From Anaeromyces robustus (taxonomy: Eukaryota > Neocallimastigomycota > Neocallimastigomycetes > Neocallimastigales > Neocallimastigaceae), in assembly GCA_002104895.1 (NCBI GenBank), contig MCFG01000005.1, positions 114,501-178,500 of the forward strand: a stretch of 64,000 bases of DNA, given 5' to 3'. Positions 33,875-48,081 of this stretch are shown piece by piece (the stretch's first letter is position 1; the number at the start of each line of letters is the position of its first letter). The position numbers and the translations under genes are program-made. The notes beneath the pieces are model-generated. The model had not been told where the DNA came from. It searched no databases and worked only from the letters and a program-made list of their open reading frames with translations.

Positions 33875-35855
33875 ATGAGAATGGCAACTGAAGTCGATAC
33901 AAGACCAACTAATCTTCATTTTATACGAAGAATGGTATATAGATAAAATAAACTTTTATTTTTTTAATTTTAATTTTTTTTTTTATTATGATTATTTCAA
34001 GCACTATTTTTGAAGTTATGAATTGAAGAGAAGAAGAAAAAAATATGGAGAAATAAATATATATATAGTATTTCAAGAATTAATTTTATAAAATAACTTG
34101 ATAACAATTCAATATATATATAATATAATTTAGTGCTATAAAAACATTAGAAAAATATTAATAAAATAATATATTTAATCATGTAAAGATATGAAAAAGA
34201 AAGAAAGAATACTTAAAAAATAAAACTTATCAAAATTAGATAATATATTCAAATTTAAGAGTCATTACAATTTAATATTAATAAAACAAAGATATATATT
34301 TAATTTAATCTTTTTCATCTATTAAAAAAAAAAAAAAAAGACAATTACTTTTCATTAATTTAAATAAATTTATATATATTATATTATATTATATATCTTT
34401 TTTTTATATATATATTTATTAAATTTATTATTATATGTATTAGTTTGGTTCAAGTTCTGGTAGTATTTCAAATTCAAATGAACCAGGTTCACTTAAAGAA
34501 AAAGATAAACAAAAAAGTAATAGTTCAGAAATTAATAAATCAGCAGTTGCAAATGATATAAAATTAGGTAGACCAGAACATAAAAATATTCCATTAAAAA
34601 ATCGTAAAAAGCTTGTTGTTGTAGGTGATGGTGCATGTGGTAAAACATCTTTATTATTAGTACAAAGTGGTAAACCATTTCCTGAGGTAAAAATAAATAA
34701 ATATAAATATATATTATTAGATATATTAAATATAAATTTAATAATTAATAAAACTAAATTAAAAAAAAAAATAAAAAATAAAAAAAAAAAAATAAAAAAT
34801 GAAAAATAAAAAAATAAAATAATAAAATAATAAAATAATAATATTTAATATTAATATATTTTTTTTTTATTTCAATTGATAAATCAATATATTTGTCAAT
34901 TATATAATTAATAAAATATAATAATAATAAAAATAATAATAATAAATAATTAATAACAATGATAAAAATTCATATGAAAAAAAAAATATTTAGGGTTATG
35001 TACCAACAGTATTTGAAAATTATTTATCAGCATTTTGGGTTGATAATAAACCAGTAGAATTAACATTATGGGATACTGCCGGTCAAGAAGATTATGATAG
35101 ATTAAGACCACTTTCTTATCCAGATGCTGATATTGTATTAATTTGTTTTTCAATAGGATACCCCGAATCATATTATAATGTTGATGAAAAAGTAATATAT
35201 ATATATATATAAATAATTATTTATAATTATAATAATATTATAGTTAAAAAAAAAAAAAGTTAAATATTTTTTATATAAATAATAATAAATGTATAAAAAG
35301 ATTTTTTTGTTAAAATGTTTATTGAAAATCTATATATTGATGTAAATTATTATTATTATTATTATTATTTCATTACTTTTATTAAATAGTGGCATCCTGA
35401 AACTAGACATTTTTGTGATGATGTACCAACATTATTAGTAGGGTTAAAAAAAGATTTACGTAATGATCCTGATGTTATCAGTGAATTAGGTAAAAAACAT
35501 CAAAAACCAATTACTAAAGACCAGGTATATTAAACAAATTTAATATAATATAATAATATTATTATACAGTATTATTATATAATAATGTTTTTATATAATT
35601 TTATTATTTTTCTTTTTTTATATTTTGATTTTTCTTATTTCTTAAAAATAATCATATATTAATAATATATTTTCATTCTTTATAATTAAAATAATAAAAT
35701 ATTAGGGTGAAAAAATGGCTAATGAAATAGGAGCACTACGATATGTAGAAGTATCAGCAAAAACAGGTGAAAATGTATCGGAATTATTTAGAATTGCGGC
35801 TAGAATTGCTTTAAATCCTCGTAAAACAAAAGGAAAAAGCTGCATTATTCTTTAA
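33875..35855 (+). CDS. Rho family small GTPase with N-terminal extension, 261 aa
   Basis: The exons are 33875-33934, 34444-34686, 34994-35191, 35390-35524 and 35706-35855, all in phase 0. Residues 1-~72 are a Ser/Asn-rich extension. The G domain follows: P-loop GDGACGKTS (81-89), switch I VPTVFENY with Thr106, switch [12 protein letters not shown] (128-137), the base-recognition loop read as GLKKDLR (185-191), a Rho insert after it, and the SAK motif as VSAKTG. The C-terminus KGKSCIIL is a CaaX box; its last Leu predicts geranylgeranylation and membrane anchoring. The long N-terminus and Leu in place of the usual Asn or Thr in the base loop point to a Rho4-like subfamily (from memory of fungal Rho proteins), acting in polarity, septation or wall synthesis. 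A second in-frame ATG lies at 33881. The P-loop Gly/Ala position is wild-type. Confidence 0.92.
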
Positions 35856-37633
35856 ACATTATCATATATTAAAAAATAATAATAATAATATAATAATAAC
35901 AGTGTTAACAACTAATAAAAATATATACTTTAATAATTACATTGCTTATTTTTTTTTTATTTAAAAAAGAAAAGAAAAAAAAATAATGTTATTTTCAATT
36001 TAATAAATAATATATACCTTTAATATTTCTTTTTTATATATATATTAAAAAAGAAAAAGAGCTTTTTTTTCTTCTTTTACTAATTTTTTTTTAGATAATA
36101 ATTAAAATAAATAGAATAATTTTTAAAGTTATTATGAAAAATATATATACATAGTTTTGAATATAAAAATATTTATATATAAAATAAATTAATAAAAAAT
36201 CAATAGTGTTAGACATTGTTCATATACCTTTTTTTTACTAATTTTTCTTTAAATAAAATTGAAAAATAAAAAAATAATAAAAAAAAATTCAAAAATAAAA
36301 AAATAAAAAATAAAAAAAAAAAGAATTTATATATAATATTATAACATTAAAAAAGTTTACTTTTATTATTATGATTTTATTAATATTTATATAATAATTA
36401 TAAGAATAAGTGATTTTATAATTTTTTATTAAATTATTTTTTTTTCTTTCTATTATAATTAAATAATTTTATTAAATATATTAATTATATTACTTTAATT
36501 ATATTGAATAATTAATAATAATTTAATCTTTTAATAAAAAGTTAACCGTTTTTAATATATTAAAAATTTTTCTTGATAGAAAAAAATAATTATTATTTTC
36601 TTTTTTTAGAGAAAAAAGGAATCTTTTGTTAAATACCTTGGAAATCATATATAATTATTTGTAAAAGTAATTATAATTTTTATTAAATATATTATATGGT
36701 TATAAATTTTTAATTAAATAATAAATTTTACGGTGATAATCATATATAATACTTTGTTGTAATATTTATTATTTATACTACATTAAATATGAATGAACAA
36801 AATATAAATAAAAAAAATCCAGTATTATTTATATTATAATATTGAAGAAATAATTAATTAATTTAAAAGATGAAATTGAAAAAAAATAGATTATAACCAA
36901 TAATTATAAATAAATGATATAATAAATGAATTTATAAATCAATAAAACATATCTAAATAAACAAATAAAAAAGAATAAATATAATATTTATTTATAACTT
37001 TATATATATTTAATTGACAATATAAATCAAATTATATTCGATAAATAAAAGTTATACATTAATAATAATGATAACAATAATAACAATAATAATAATAATG
37101 AAAGCTAAACATAATTTAAAAAATCAGCAGTAACAATTGAAAATAAATGAAAAAGAACAGTCTTTTATTAAATATTGTTTTTTTTTATTGGAATTCAAAT
37201 AAAAATTTAATTAATACAGTTACAATAATAAAAATAATTATTGTTAAACTATTGCTAATATTAAAATATTTTACTTATTACTTTTAATAATAACAATTTT
37301 AATGTTTATTTTTATATTTAATTAATAATATACAAATATTATATTATTAAGTTTTTAACAAATATACTAACTTTTATACTTTTTTTCTTTATTATTATTA
37401 TAATATAATAATATTGTTATTTTATTATTTATATATTTAATATTTTATAAATCAAAATGTTTATATTTTTTACTAAACAATAAAAATTACACCATAAAAA
37501 TATTGATATTCGAAAAAACATTTTTAATTTTTTTTTTTTTTAACATTTTCATTATTATTTTCTTAATACATAATATCATATATATAAAAAGTTAAAATAA
37601 TAATAATAAAAACATATATATATATTGACCAAC
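35856..37633. other. Intergenic region between the Rho GTPase and the Mtc1-like gene
   Basis: It holds the Rho 3' flank and the upstream region of the next gene. AT-rich with short A/T and TAA runs; no gene or named regulatory site seen. Confidence 0.5.
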
Positions 37634-38124
37634 ATGTCCAATGCAACTCATAACGATGTTTTACAATTTTTAGAATCATTAGATAAGTTACAAACTCCAA
37701 CTGGAGATGATGCTAATAAAACCGCTACCCCAACAACTACTACAGCTACTGGTACCAATGCTGATGCTAAAGCTTCAGCCACCACCACTGAATCTGTTTT
37801 ACAATTTTTAGATGAAATTACTAATAATACAACTACTTCTAATATTACTACACCAACTACTGCTACCCAATCCAAACCAGAAACTTCTGTTACTACTGCT
37901 ACTGCCACTGCCACTACTGTTAGTGGTCCAACTCAACAAAAGCAAGAAGCTAAAAGTGGTTGGAATTGGGGTTCATTCTGGAATAATGCTCAAAATACTA
38001 TGAACCAAGCTTCTCAAAACTTAAAGAAGGGTATGGAAGCTGCTCAAAAGAATATTGAAAGTAATGAAAGACTTAGAGGAATTACTTCTCAATTTAACAG
38101 AGAAAATATTGAAAAATTAGGTAC

Positions 38125-38165
<41 letters not shown>

Positions 38166-38802
38166 ATATATTTTAAGTATAGATATATATATAAATATAA
38201 ATAATATTTATTAATTTTTTTTTTTTTATAATATATATATTTATATTATATTTATATTATATTAATAATAATTGATAATCATTGATAATAATTGATAATA
38301 ATTGATAATAATTGATAATCATTGATAACAATAATAATACAATAATAATTCATTAATAAAAAAAAAAGGTAATGATTTAAAGAAAATGACTGTTAATGTT
38401 ATTGATTCTATTGCTCCACCAATTATTGGTCTTAACCCAGATAATGAAACTACTCTTTGGATTCAAATTAATGAAGATAAAGATTTTTCTGAACAAACTA
38501 ATGAAGTTGTTAGATATGTTGTTGGTGAAATGTTTTCTACTTCAGCTGTAAGAAGAAATGTAATAAAAGGAAAATTGGCTCTTAAGAATGAAATAATTCC
38601 AAAAGAAAAACGTCAACCAGTTTCTGTTGGAATTTCTGCTGCTGTTAATACTGCTGAGGTAAATATTTATAAATATTTATATATAATTTATATTAATATT
38701 ATATTATTTTTTTTCTCTAATGAATATTTAATTTTATAATTGTGAAATAATAATAATATAATTATATTATTATTATTATTTATTATTTATTATTATATAT
38801 TA

Positions 38803-38859
<57 letters not shown>

Positions 38860-39425
38860 ATTATTATTATTATATATTATATCTAATATAAAATATATTC
38901 ATCTTATATCTTATATTAAAAAATTAAAAAATTATATAGGATTTATTTAATGAATTTATTAAAGCTCATCCAAAACGTGAACCAAAAGTTCAACAAGTTC
39001 CAGCTGATAAACCAGAAGATCCAAATGCTACTGAAAAACCAATGAAAGAAATTGTTACTAATTATTATGATATGTTCCTTTTCCTTCAACCCTTCTACAT
39101 TAATTTAACTCGTCCAAATACCGAAAAAACTTTAACCCATGTTGCTTATTATGTTCTTTATTATTATCCAAATTATGAAGATCCAAAGAAAGATATATTT
39201 ATAAGTTACACCACTCAAAGTGTTAGTTGTAAAGATAATATGGAAAGTAAAGATGATGAAACTAATCCACTTAGAAGTCAAATTTATGAAGAATGGAATG
39301 ATGATCGTAAATTAAAGGTAATAGAAGGTGGTGTATGGACAGTATTTGAAGAATTATTAGTTAGAATGAAAGAATATAACTATGATACCGAAACTATTGC
39401 TGGATTATCTGGTCAAGTAATTTAA
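37634..39425 (+). CDS. Mtc1-like (maintenance of telomere capping 1 / DUF5427) protein, 420 aa
   Basis: The exons are 37634-38120, 38369-38658 and 38940-39425. The start is the ATG at 37634 (MSNATHNDVLQFLESLD); the frame extends upstream only through a TTG. Two copies of a short motif, NDVLQFLESLD near residue 8 and SVLQFLDEI near residue 53, flank Thr/Ala-rich linkers, as in Mtc1 proteins. Next come a Trp-rich patch (SGWNWGSFW, ~107-115) with an amphipathic helix (NLKKGMEAAQKNI), and an ordered C-terminal domain (LWIQINEDKDF; VAYYVLYYYPNYEDP). Yeast Mtc1 associates with Golgi/COPI vesicles and was named from a genetic link to telomere capping; the biochemical activity is unknown. No signal peptide or membrane span. 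The stop at 39425 follows GQVI; since GTAATT at that point could be a donor, a further small exon is not excluded. Confidence 0.8.
38271..38330. repeat. Six-copy decamer tandem repeat in an intron
   Basis: Six adjacent copies of ATTGATAATA/C with period 10 in intron 1 of the Mtc1-like gene. Confidence 0.9.
38800..38875. repeat. (ATT)n microsatellite in an intron
   Basis: Interrupted ATT run in intron 2 (38659-38939) of the Mtc1-like gene. Confidence 0.85.
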
Positions 39426-39974
39426 GTTTATTTTTTTTTTTTTTTTTTAAAAGAAAAAAAAAATAAAATAAAAAATAAAAAATAAAAAATAAAAAATAAA
39501 AAATAAATTAATTTTTATTATTAATCATAAATAAAAATAATTTTTTTTTAAAAAATTTTAATATTTATAATTGATTATTATTATTTTTTTCTTTATCCTA
39601 ATAATAATAATAATAATTATATATTATTATATTTATAAAGGCAAAAAAAAAAAAAAAAAAAAAAAAAAAGAAAAGAAAAAGAAAAGAAAAAGAAAAAAAA
39701 ATAAGAATGATCAATTATAAATGAAATATTAAAAAAAAATTTATTTTATACAATAATAATAATAATATATAATTAGGATAAATAATATAGATCAATATTT
39801 ATTCTTTAAAAAAAAAATAATAATAATAATAATTTTAAAAAAATATAAAAAAAAAAAAAAAAAAAAATATTAAATATAAAAATAATAAAATTAATAAATA
39901 AAATATTAACACAATTATCAAATACAACAATAATACTAATACTTAAAGAATATAATATTTTTTTATAGCAAATA

Positions 39975-40019
<45 letters not shown>

Positions 40020-40519
40020 TTCATATGTAAAAAAAAAAAAGTATATATATAAATAAAACATAAAACATATATATTGTAAAAATATTATAAAAAAAAGAGA
40101 GATAATATTATAAAATATGTATGATAATTTCACTTTTTTTAACTTTTTTATTTTATTTTATATTTTAAAAAAAAAAATTGTATATTCTAAATTGAAGTGT
40201 TTTATATATATATATATATTTTCATATATTTTATTTTTTATATATAATAAATATATATAATTAATATTTATGTAAATATAAATATAAATTATTTAATGAT
40301 CATATTTATATATAAAGAAAATTCCATTTTTCTTTTAAATTTAATATTTTAAAATACTCTATTTTTTTATTTTATTATAAATTTATCAAAAATAATATTT
40401 AAAGAGTAAAAAATCAATCTATAATATATAAAATAGAAATGAAGTATAAAGTATAATAAAAAAAAAAAAAGAAAAGAGAATAGCTATAACTTATAAATCT
40501 ATCTATATATATATATATA

Positions 40520-40554
<35 letters not shown>

Positions 40555-42106
40555 TAATAAAACTTTTATTTTATATAAAATTACATAAAAATTTATTTAA
40601 AAATTTTTGATTTATTTTAATTAATCACATTAAATATTGATTTAAAATAAAAGGCAGTTATTGAAAATGTAGAAAAAAAAAAAAGGCAGTTACTTGGTTT
40701 TATTTTACTTTTTATTTTACTTTTTATTTTTATTTTTATTTTTATTATAAATGTATCGTAATTTATAATAGATTTATTGTTTATGATTTATTATTATTAT
40801 TACTATTATTATCATTATTATTTTAATAACAAGAATTTTAATATTTTATTTTAGTCTTTCATTTCAACTTTTTATTTTTTCTTTTTTTGAAAGAAAAAAA
40901 GTTAGTGTCAAATTATATAGTGGGTCATTAAAGAATATTTTTTTTAATTAAAGAAAGTTTTTAATAATAAAAGTCTCTTTTTTTTTAATCATAAAAAGAA
41001 TACTTTTTAAGATTAAAAATATTATTAATATTAATTAAATAATAATATGAATTAAAGATAAATAAAATTTAAGATTTACTTTTTTTTAAAAAATTTCATT
41101 CACTTTAATAATAAAAGTATTTTTTTTTGTTAATTATGACCTTTTTTCATTATTCTTTAAATAAATTTTTTTAAATTTTTCATTTTTTATTATTTTCCAT
41201 TTTTTATTATTTCTATAGTATTGTTACTTATACAAAAACTTGGATCATTTTTGGAAAATCTTTCTTGTTCATTTCACGTTATGGATTTTAAAAACTCATG
41301 TCATGTAAAAAAATGAAAAATGAAAAATGAGAATTTAAAAGATTGTTTATTATTTATATATACTTATAATATATTAAAATATATTAAAATATATTAAATT
41401 ATTTCTATTAATTATCATAAACTTTAAATAATAATTAAATTTTTTATAATTATTTTCCATATTTTCCATAATTTTTTATTAATAAAATAATTAATAATTA
41501 ATAACAAAATAATTAATAAAAAAATTTAATATAATTTAGAAAAAATAATATATAAAATATAAAATAAATATAAAAATTCTATAAAAAATTGTTAAAATGT
41601 TAATATGTTAAATTGTTAAAAATTTGAGTATAAAAAGACCTTTTTTTTATTTAATTTTATTTTTCTTATACTAAATTAAACTTTTTATTTTTAATTTTTT
41701 TTTATTTAATTTTTTTTATGAATATTTTAAAAAAAATTTTTTTTAAAAAAAAAATTTATTCTATACAACAATACAACTAATACTGAATGTTTTTATTATA
41801 AAAAATTATTATTTTAAAGTAATAAAAAGAAAAAAAAAGAAAAAACTATAACATATATAGTGTATAAATAAATAAATAAATAAATAAAATATCAAGTAAA
41901 TAAAATATCAAATATTATAAAAAATATTTAAAAATAAAACAAAATAAAAATATTACTCCCACAATTTAAAAATTAAAATTAATTCTTTTTTTAAATAAAA
42001 TATAAGCTTTTGAATATTTAAATTAATAATAATAATAGTATAAATATTATACATTATATATATAACTAAAAGATAAAATAAAAATAAAAATAAAAATAAA
42101 ATAAAA
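39426..42106. other. Intergenic region upstream of ATG3
   Basis: Long poly(A) tracts (39641-39669, 39979-40015), (AAAAT)n pentamers near 39465-39505, and AT-rich DNA. The stretch 40640-40700 holds AAAGGCAGTTA twice as a short direct repeat. No gene seen. Confidence 0.5.
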
Positions 42107-42688
42107 ATGGCTTTATATACAATTTATAATAATTTAAAAGATAAATTTACACCACTTTTAAAAGAATCCAGATTTTATGAAGCTGGTGTATTAACACCAG
42201 AAGAATTTGTTCAAGCAGGAGATTTTTTAGTTTCAAAATGTCCAACATGGTCTTGGTGTGAAGGAGTTAAAGAAAAAAAACGTAGTTATTTACCAGATAA
42301 TAAACAATATCTTATAACTAAAAATGTTCCTTGTATAAAAAGAGCTAAAGATATGGAATATGTTGATGAAGAAATGGAAAGAATAGTAGAAGATGAATGG
42401 ATTGAAACTTATTATCAAATGAAAAAACAAAATATTGATCAAGTAGAAGAAATTGATTCTGATATGAAAAAACTTTCAGTAAGTCAAAATAATAAAGAAC
42501 AAGAAATAGAAGATTTAGAAGACTTAGAAGAACTTGAAGATGTTATGGGTGATGGTAATTCAAATTTTGAAATTATTGATGATCCTAATGAATTAAATGA
42601 AGATAATATTTTAAAAACTAGAACATATAATATAAGGTAAAATTTTAAAAATATAAAAATTTTTAAATTAAAACATTAAAATTAAAAA

Positions 42689-42721
<33 letters not shown>

Positions 42722-43657
42722 GTAAAAAATTAAGTTGAAAGTAAATATATATATATATATGTAATAATAATTAAACTAAATGAAATGAAATGAAAATAAA
42801 ATTTATAAATTTATTCAAAAATAATAATAATGACAATGATAATAATAATAATTATATGATACTTTTGTTTTTCAATAAATGAATGGATCATACATTTTGT
42901 ATTGATATATTAAATAAAAATAAAAGGAAATCTTTTAATAACGCTAATATTAAAAATAAATAAAAATATTGAAAGTTTTAAATTCAACTAATATTATAAA
43001 AAAAAAAAAAAAAAAGAATGAAACATAACATTTTATAATAAGTTTAATATTGATAATAAGTAAAACAAAATTGATTGTAAATAATAATATATAATCACAA
43101 TATATTATTATTAAATATTTATAATAAAAGAATAAAGTATACATAGTTAATGATACATATATCAATTCATAATAATAATAATAATAATAATAATAATAGT
43201 TTATTTATTTATTTTTTTTTACACACGTAATAATTCCATAATTTTTTTTTATATATTTTATTTATAATTATAATATTAATAAATATCTTTTTTTTTTTTT
43301 TTTTTATTTTATTGTTTTTATTATTATATATATATATAATATTTTAAAATATATTAAGTATAACTTATGATAAAGGTTATCAAACACCAAGAATTTGGCT
43401 TTTTGGTTTTGATGAAAATAATATTCCTTTAACACCAGAACAAATTTTTGAAGATATTTCAGAAGATCATGCTAAAAAAACAGTAACTATAGAAACTCAT
43501 CCCCATGAAAATTTTTCACTTGCTACTATTCATCCATGTCGTCATGCTAATGTAACAAAAAAATTAGTAGATAATATGCAAGCTACAGGTAATATGGAAA
43601 TACGACCAGATATGGCTTTATTAATATTTTTAAAGGTAATATTACTATTACTACCAC

Positions 43658-43704
<47 letters not shown>

Positions 43705-43949
43705 CTATATAATATATTATTTATATATATTATTTATATATATATTTGTTTCTCTATAATATATATTTAATTATTTAATTATTTAATTATTAACTTTTTT
43801 TTTTTTATATATTTTTATTTTTTTTATATATATATATTTATTATTATATTATTATTTATTATTTTTTCTTATGTTGGGGATAATAATAGTTTATGAGTAG
43901 TGTATTACCAACAATTAACTATGATTTCACCATAAGTCTAGAAAAATGA
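42107..43949 (+). CDS. ATG3: Atg3, E2-like enzyme for Atg8 lipidation
   Basis: The exons are 42107-42636, 43359-43635 and 43890-43949; phases agree, giving 288 aa (yeast Atg3 is about 310). The N-terminus has the amphipathic membrane helix and the conserved block [17 protein letters not shown]. The central acidic, less conserved segment (~110-165, many Glu/Asp) corresponds to the flexible region that binds Atg7 and Atg12. The E2 core follows: [12 protein letters not shown] (177-188), IWLFGFDE, and catalytic Cys237 in IHPCRHANV. The last exon ends with [14 protein letters not shown], the usual C-terminus. The enzyme receives Atg8 from Atg7 and passes it to phosphatidylethanolamine on autophagic membranes. 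The acidic loop is somewhat short compared with yeast. Confidence 0.96.
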
Positions 43950-44276
43950 AAATGAAAATGAAATTAATAATAATAATAATAAAAAAAAAATAAAAAAAAA
44001 AAAAAAAAAACAGTCGCACGTATAAACCTTTTTTTATGAAATTTATATTACTTAATAATAATAATATAATCATAACTATAATTCATAATTATATAAATAA
44101 TATGAAAAAAAAAAAAAAAAATTTGAAACAAATTTATTTCAAATGTTAAAAAAAAAAAAAAAGTATAATATAATAAAAAAATATTTAAAAAATAAAAAAA
44201 AAATATAAAAAAAAAATATAAAAAAAAAAAATATAAAAAAAAATTGACCAGTCTTATATAAAAATGATAATTTTTA

Positions 44277-44310
<34 letters not shown>

Positions 44311-46692
44311 TTTAAGGGTTGTTTATATAAAATAAAATATATGCATATATATATAGATATATATATATACATTATATTAATTATTTCACTTTTTTATTAT
44401 TATTTTATTATTATTATTATGACATGTTATTATTTATTTATTTATTTTTTTTTTGCTTTTGATAATATTTGAATTTATATTATAAATATTTATATATTTA
44501 TAATTTATAATTTATATATAATATGGAATGTAGTAGATTTTTCTTTTTTTTTCTTTTTTTTTTTTTTTTTAAGTCTTGAATATAAGTTAATGTTATTTGT
44601 TATTTGTTATTTATTATTTATTAATTATTCAGAGATTATTGAAATCTTTAAAAATCTTTTATTTTTATAACATATAATCAATGAGAATAGGTCAAAAAAA
44701 ACAAATTAATTATTTTATTAACTATTTTTTCCATTATAAAAAATATTTTCACCATTTTTATAAAAAAATTTTCTTTTAAATAATGTTATTGTTATTACAA
44801 TTTAATATTAAATATAGAAATAATTCTAATATTTATAAATTAACAATTAGTAGTAATATATATTCCATTATAATTAAACCAAATAATTATATATATATAA
44901 GTTTTTTTTTTTTTGTTTAATCAACTTTTATATAACATAAATTACACACAAATTACAAATTACATACACTTTCCCCCTCTCCCTCTCATTTTTTTATAAC
45001 CCATACATAATTATAAAGATTACCATATATCATCTATATATTATATAGATATAAACAAAGACAAAGATATAGATATATAGATATAAATATAATTTCTTAT
45101 AAAAAAATTAATAAATAATAAAATTTAAAAATAATAATAAATAAATGTAAAAGAAAATAAAAAAAAATAAAACTTGTAAAAAAAAAATTAAAATAAAAAA
45201 AAAATTTATTATTATTTTGTTTTTTTTTTTTCTTTTCTTTTGTTTGTTATTTGTGGTTTGAGATTTGAGATTTTTTTTCTCTCTCTTTTTTTTTTTTTTT
45301 ATTACACTTTAATTTTTTTATATAGTTATTTTTTCTTATGTTTTTTCTTTTTTTTTTGTTTATCTTTACTTTTATTCTATTTTATTTCTTATATTTTTAA
45401 TTTTATTCTTTTTTTTTTTTTTTTCATTTAATTTATTTTTCTTTTTTCTTTTTTCTTTTTTTTTTTTTTCATTGATCTTCTTTTTTTATTTTATATGATT
45501 AATTTTTTCTAGCTTTCGATTTTTATATTGTTTATTTTTTTTTTTATAATATTATATGTAATTTATATTCTATTTATAACTTTTTGTTTTTTTTAAGAGT
45601 TTTTTTTTTTTTAAATATCCAAAAATTTTTAAAGATACAAGTAAAAATAAAAACCTTATTAATAAATAATAAGCTTCAATTTTTTCTTTATAACTTTAAT
45701 TTTTTTTTTTTTTTTTTGATAATAATAATAAATACTTCAATATTTATTATTATTCATTCTGTTAACTTTAAATTACTTTTTTTTTTGTGTGTGTATATGT
45801 ATTGTATTTTATATTCTAAATTATCTAAATAATATACATTAAAATATTATATATTATTAAAAGTTTGTTTTTAATTTCATTCTTTTTGATCTAAACAATT
45901 ATTATCATTATTATCATTATTATATTAATTTCTAAAAGTTAATTTTTTAGAATACAAAATAACAATAATCTATAATGAATATACTTTTTCTCAACTTTTA
46001 ATAATATTAAATATTTTAAATATTAATTATTATTATTAATGTTATTATTATGATATTATTAATATGATATTTATTTATGCTTTATCGTGATTGCTTTTCG
46101 TTATATATATATTATTATTATTTTTTTTTAATTTTTTTTTTTTTAATATTTTTATACTGAATGATTTGATTTGATGACGCTATTATGGTACTTCAAAATT
46201 TTATTTTAGGAAATTGTTATTTGTTTAAATAACTATTTAAATATATACAAATTATAAAATATTCGAATTACCATAATATTCTATTTTATATATTTATTTA
46301 TATTTTTTTTTATATTAGATTGAATATATGTATTTTTTTTTTTTTTTTTTTTTGATAATATTTTTGTTGTCTTTTTTCCTTTATTATGATAGTATATATT
46401 TTTTTATTATTTTTTAATTTAAAAAAAAGTATAATAATATTTTAAAATTGGAGGAATTCTTGTTTGAGAGAATAATAAAATATTTTTTTTATTATTCCCT
46501 ACTTTTTATAATATGATATGATAGTATATGGTTAAAAAAAAAATCAAAATTGTTTTGTTTCTTTTTTTTTTATATTATTTTTTTTTTTCTAAAAAAAAAA
46601 AAAAAAAAATAAAAGAAACGAAATTAATAATTATATATTTATTTGAAATTCAATAAATATATATATAATTTTCTTTTTTTCTTATTTTAAAC
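43950..46692. other. Intergenic region with pyrimidine-rich strand
   Basis: Between the 3' ends of ATG3 and the next minus-strand gene. The plus strand is notably C/T-rich from 44965 (TTTCCCCCTCTCCCTCTC) through 45225-45480, with little A. Poly(A) tracts lie at 43981-44010 and 44106-44240. No gene found. Confidence 0.5.
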
Positions 46693-47718
46693 TTAGTTAA
46701 GGGTAACAATAGAATAACTTTCATGATCTATATAATGTTCATGAATTCTTCTAGCCCAACCATTAACATAATAATCCAATTCTAATTGATCATGATAATT
46801 TTTAACTTTTTGATAATTTCCATTCCATCTATAATTATTAAATATAATAATTCAAAAATGAAATTTTATATTATATTTATATTAAATATTATAAAATAAA
46901 AAATAATATATATTATTAATTATTTATTTATTAATATTATTAATAATAATATGTATTAGTTATAATAAATGAATAAATATTGTACATATAGAATACATAT
47001 ATAATCAATATAATAAAATAAAAAAAAAAAAAATTCATTTTATTTACCTGACAACACCAATGGCATGCCAGAGTCCAGATGGTAAAAGTTCAAATTCAAT
47101 TAAAGGATCAAAGTAAAGGTCATCATTTTCGGCAGCATTCTTTGCAGCTGAAATTGAAGGTGGAGCTTGAGGATTTTGAGAAATAACACTTTGAGATAAA
47201 TGGGCAACAGCAATAACAGTTTTACCATTTGGATCAGCATCATAAGATGTGTAACGACTAACAATTAAAGGTCTAGCATCTAAACTTTCGATTTTTACTG
47301 ACCATTCACCAGTATAGTTTACTAATTGATCGTAAATACCATGCTTTTGAAATATCATTTCAATAGTATTTCCAAAATCTAATTCTGGTGATGGATAAAC
47401 AAAATTGTTATTGTTTTCTAAAAATAATTTCGATAATAAACGATTAAAAATAATAATAATAATAATAATAAAAGTAGATAATAAAAAAGAAATTATATTA
47501 TATTATATTAATAATATTATTATTTATATTTATATATATTAAAATTATTAATAGATTAGATTATAAATTATATATTATTGATTTTTTTAATAATATAAAG
47601 AAATTGAATTATTAAATTAAATTAAAATTAAATTATTAAAAAATTTTTAAAACATACTTTTGTTAAAAATGTTACTTGGAATAGTAACGTTTGGAATTGC
47701 CTTCTTGTATCTGTACAT
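46693..47718 (-). CDS. Small protein resembling a bacterial/mobile-element family (DUF6908-like)
   Basis: The exons are 47658-47718, 47048-47417 and 46693-46828, joined in phase to give 188 aa. The start context is MYRYKKAIPNVTIP. The core reads MIFQKHGIYDQL, WSVKIESL, LIVSRYTSYDADPNG, VIAVAHLSQS, then DLYFDPLIEFELL (120-132), and a C-terminal helix LELDYYVNGWARRIHEH. The D-x3-DP-x-I-x-F block followed by a Trp motif and a helical WARRI tail recalls small uncharacterised proteins from Firmicutes and Bacteroidetes, often on mobile DNA (DUF6908 or DUF1249-like from memory). The Ala/Gln/Pro insert (SQNPQAPPSISAAKNAAEN) breaks the resemblance. No signal peptide or membrane segment. If the relation holds, this is a transferred gene that gained introns. 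Function unknown. Confidence 0.6.
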
Positions 47719-48044
47719 TTTTTTTATTTCTTTTTATTTTATATCAAAATGTGTGTTATATATATTGTAATACTTTGTTATTCTTGTTATTTTAACTATT
47801 TGTTTTTATTTATTGATATTTAATCTTTTAAATTTTAATTTATTTATTTTATTTGTTTGTTTATTAAATTTTCCCTTTTAATAATTATTCTTTTAATTTT
47901 GATAGTAACTGATAATATGTTAAAAAGGATAAATTTTAAGAAAAAGTATTTAATTAATTCTAGATTAATAATTACTTTTCAATACAAAATTTTTTATTCG
48001 TTTAAAATGAAATAAACTATTAATAAATATGTAGTATATATACA

Positions 48045-48081
<37 letters not shown>

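Noticed and set aside
34950-35171. Minus-strand 73-codon frame inside the Rho gene
   Set aside because: It is antisense to a Rho exon that encodes switch I and switch II.
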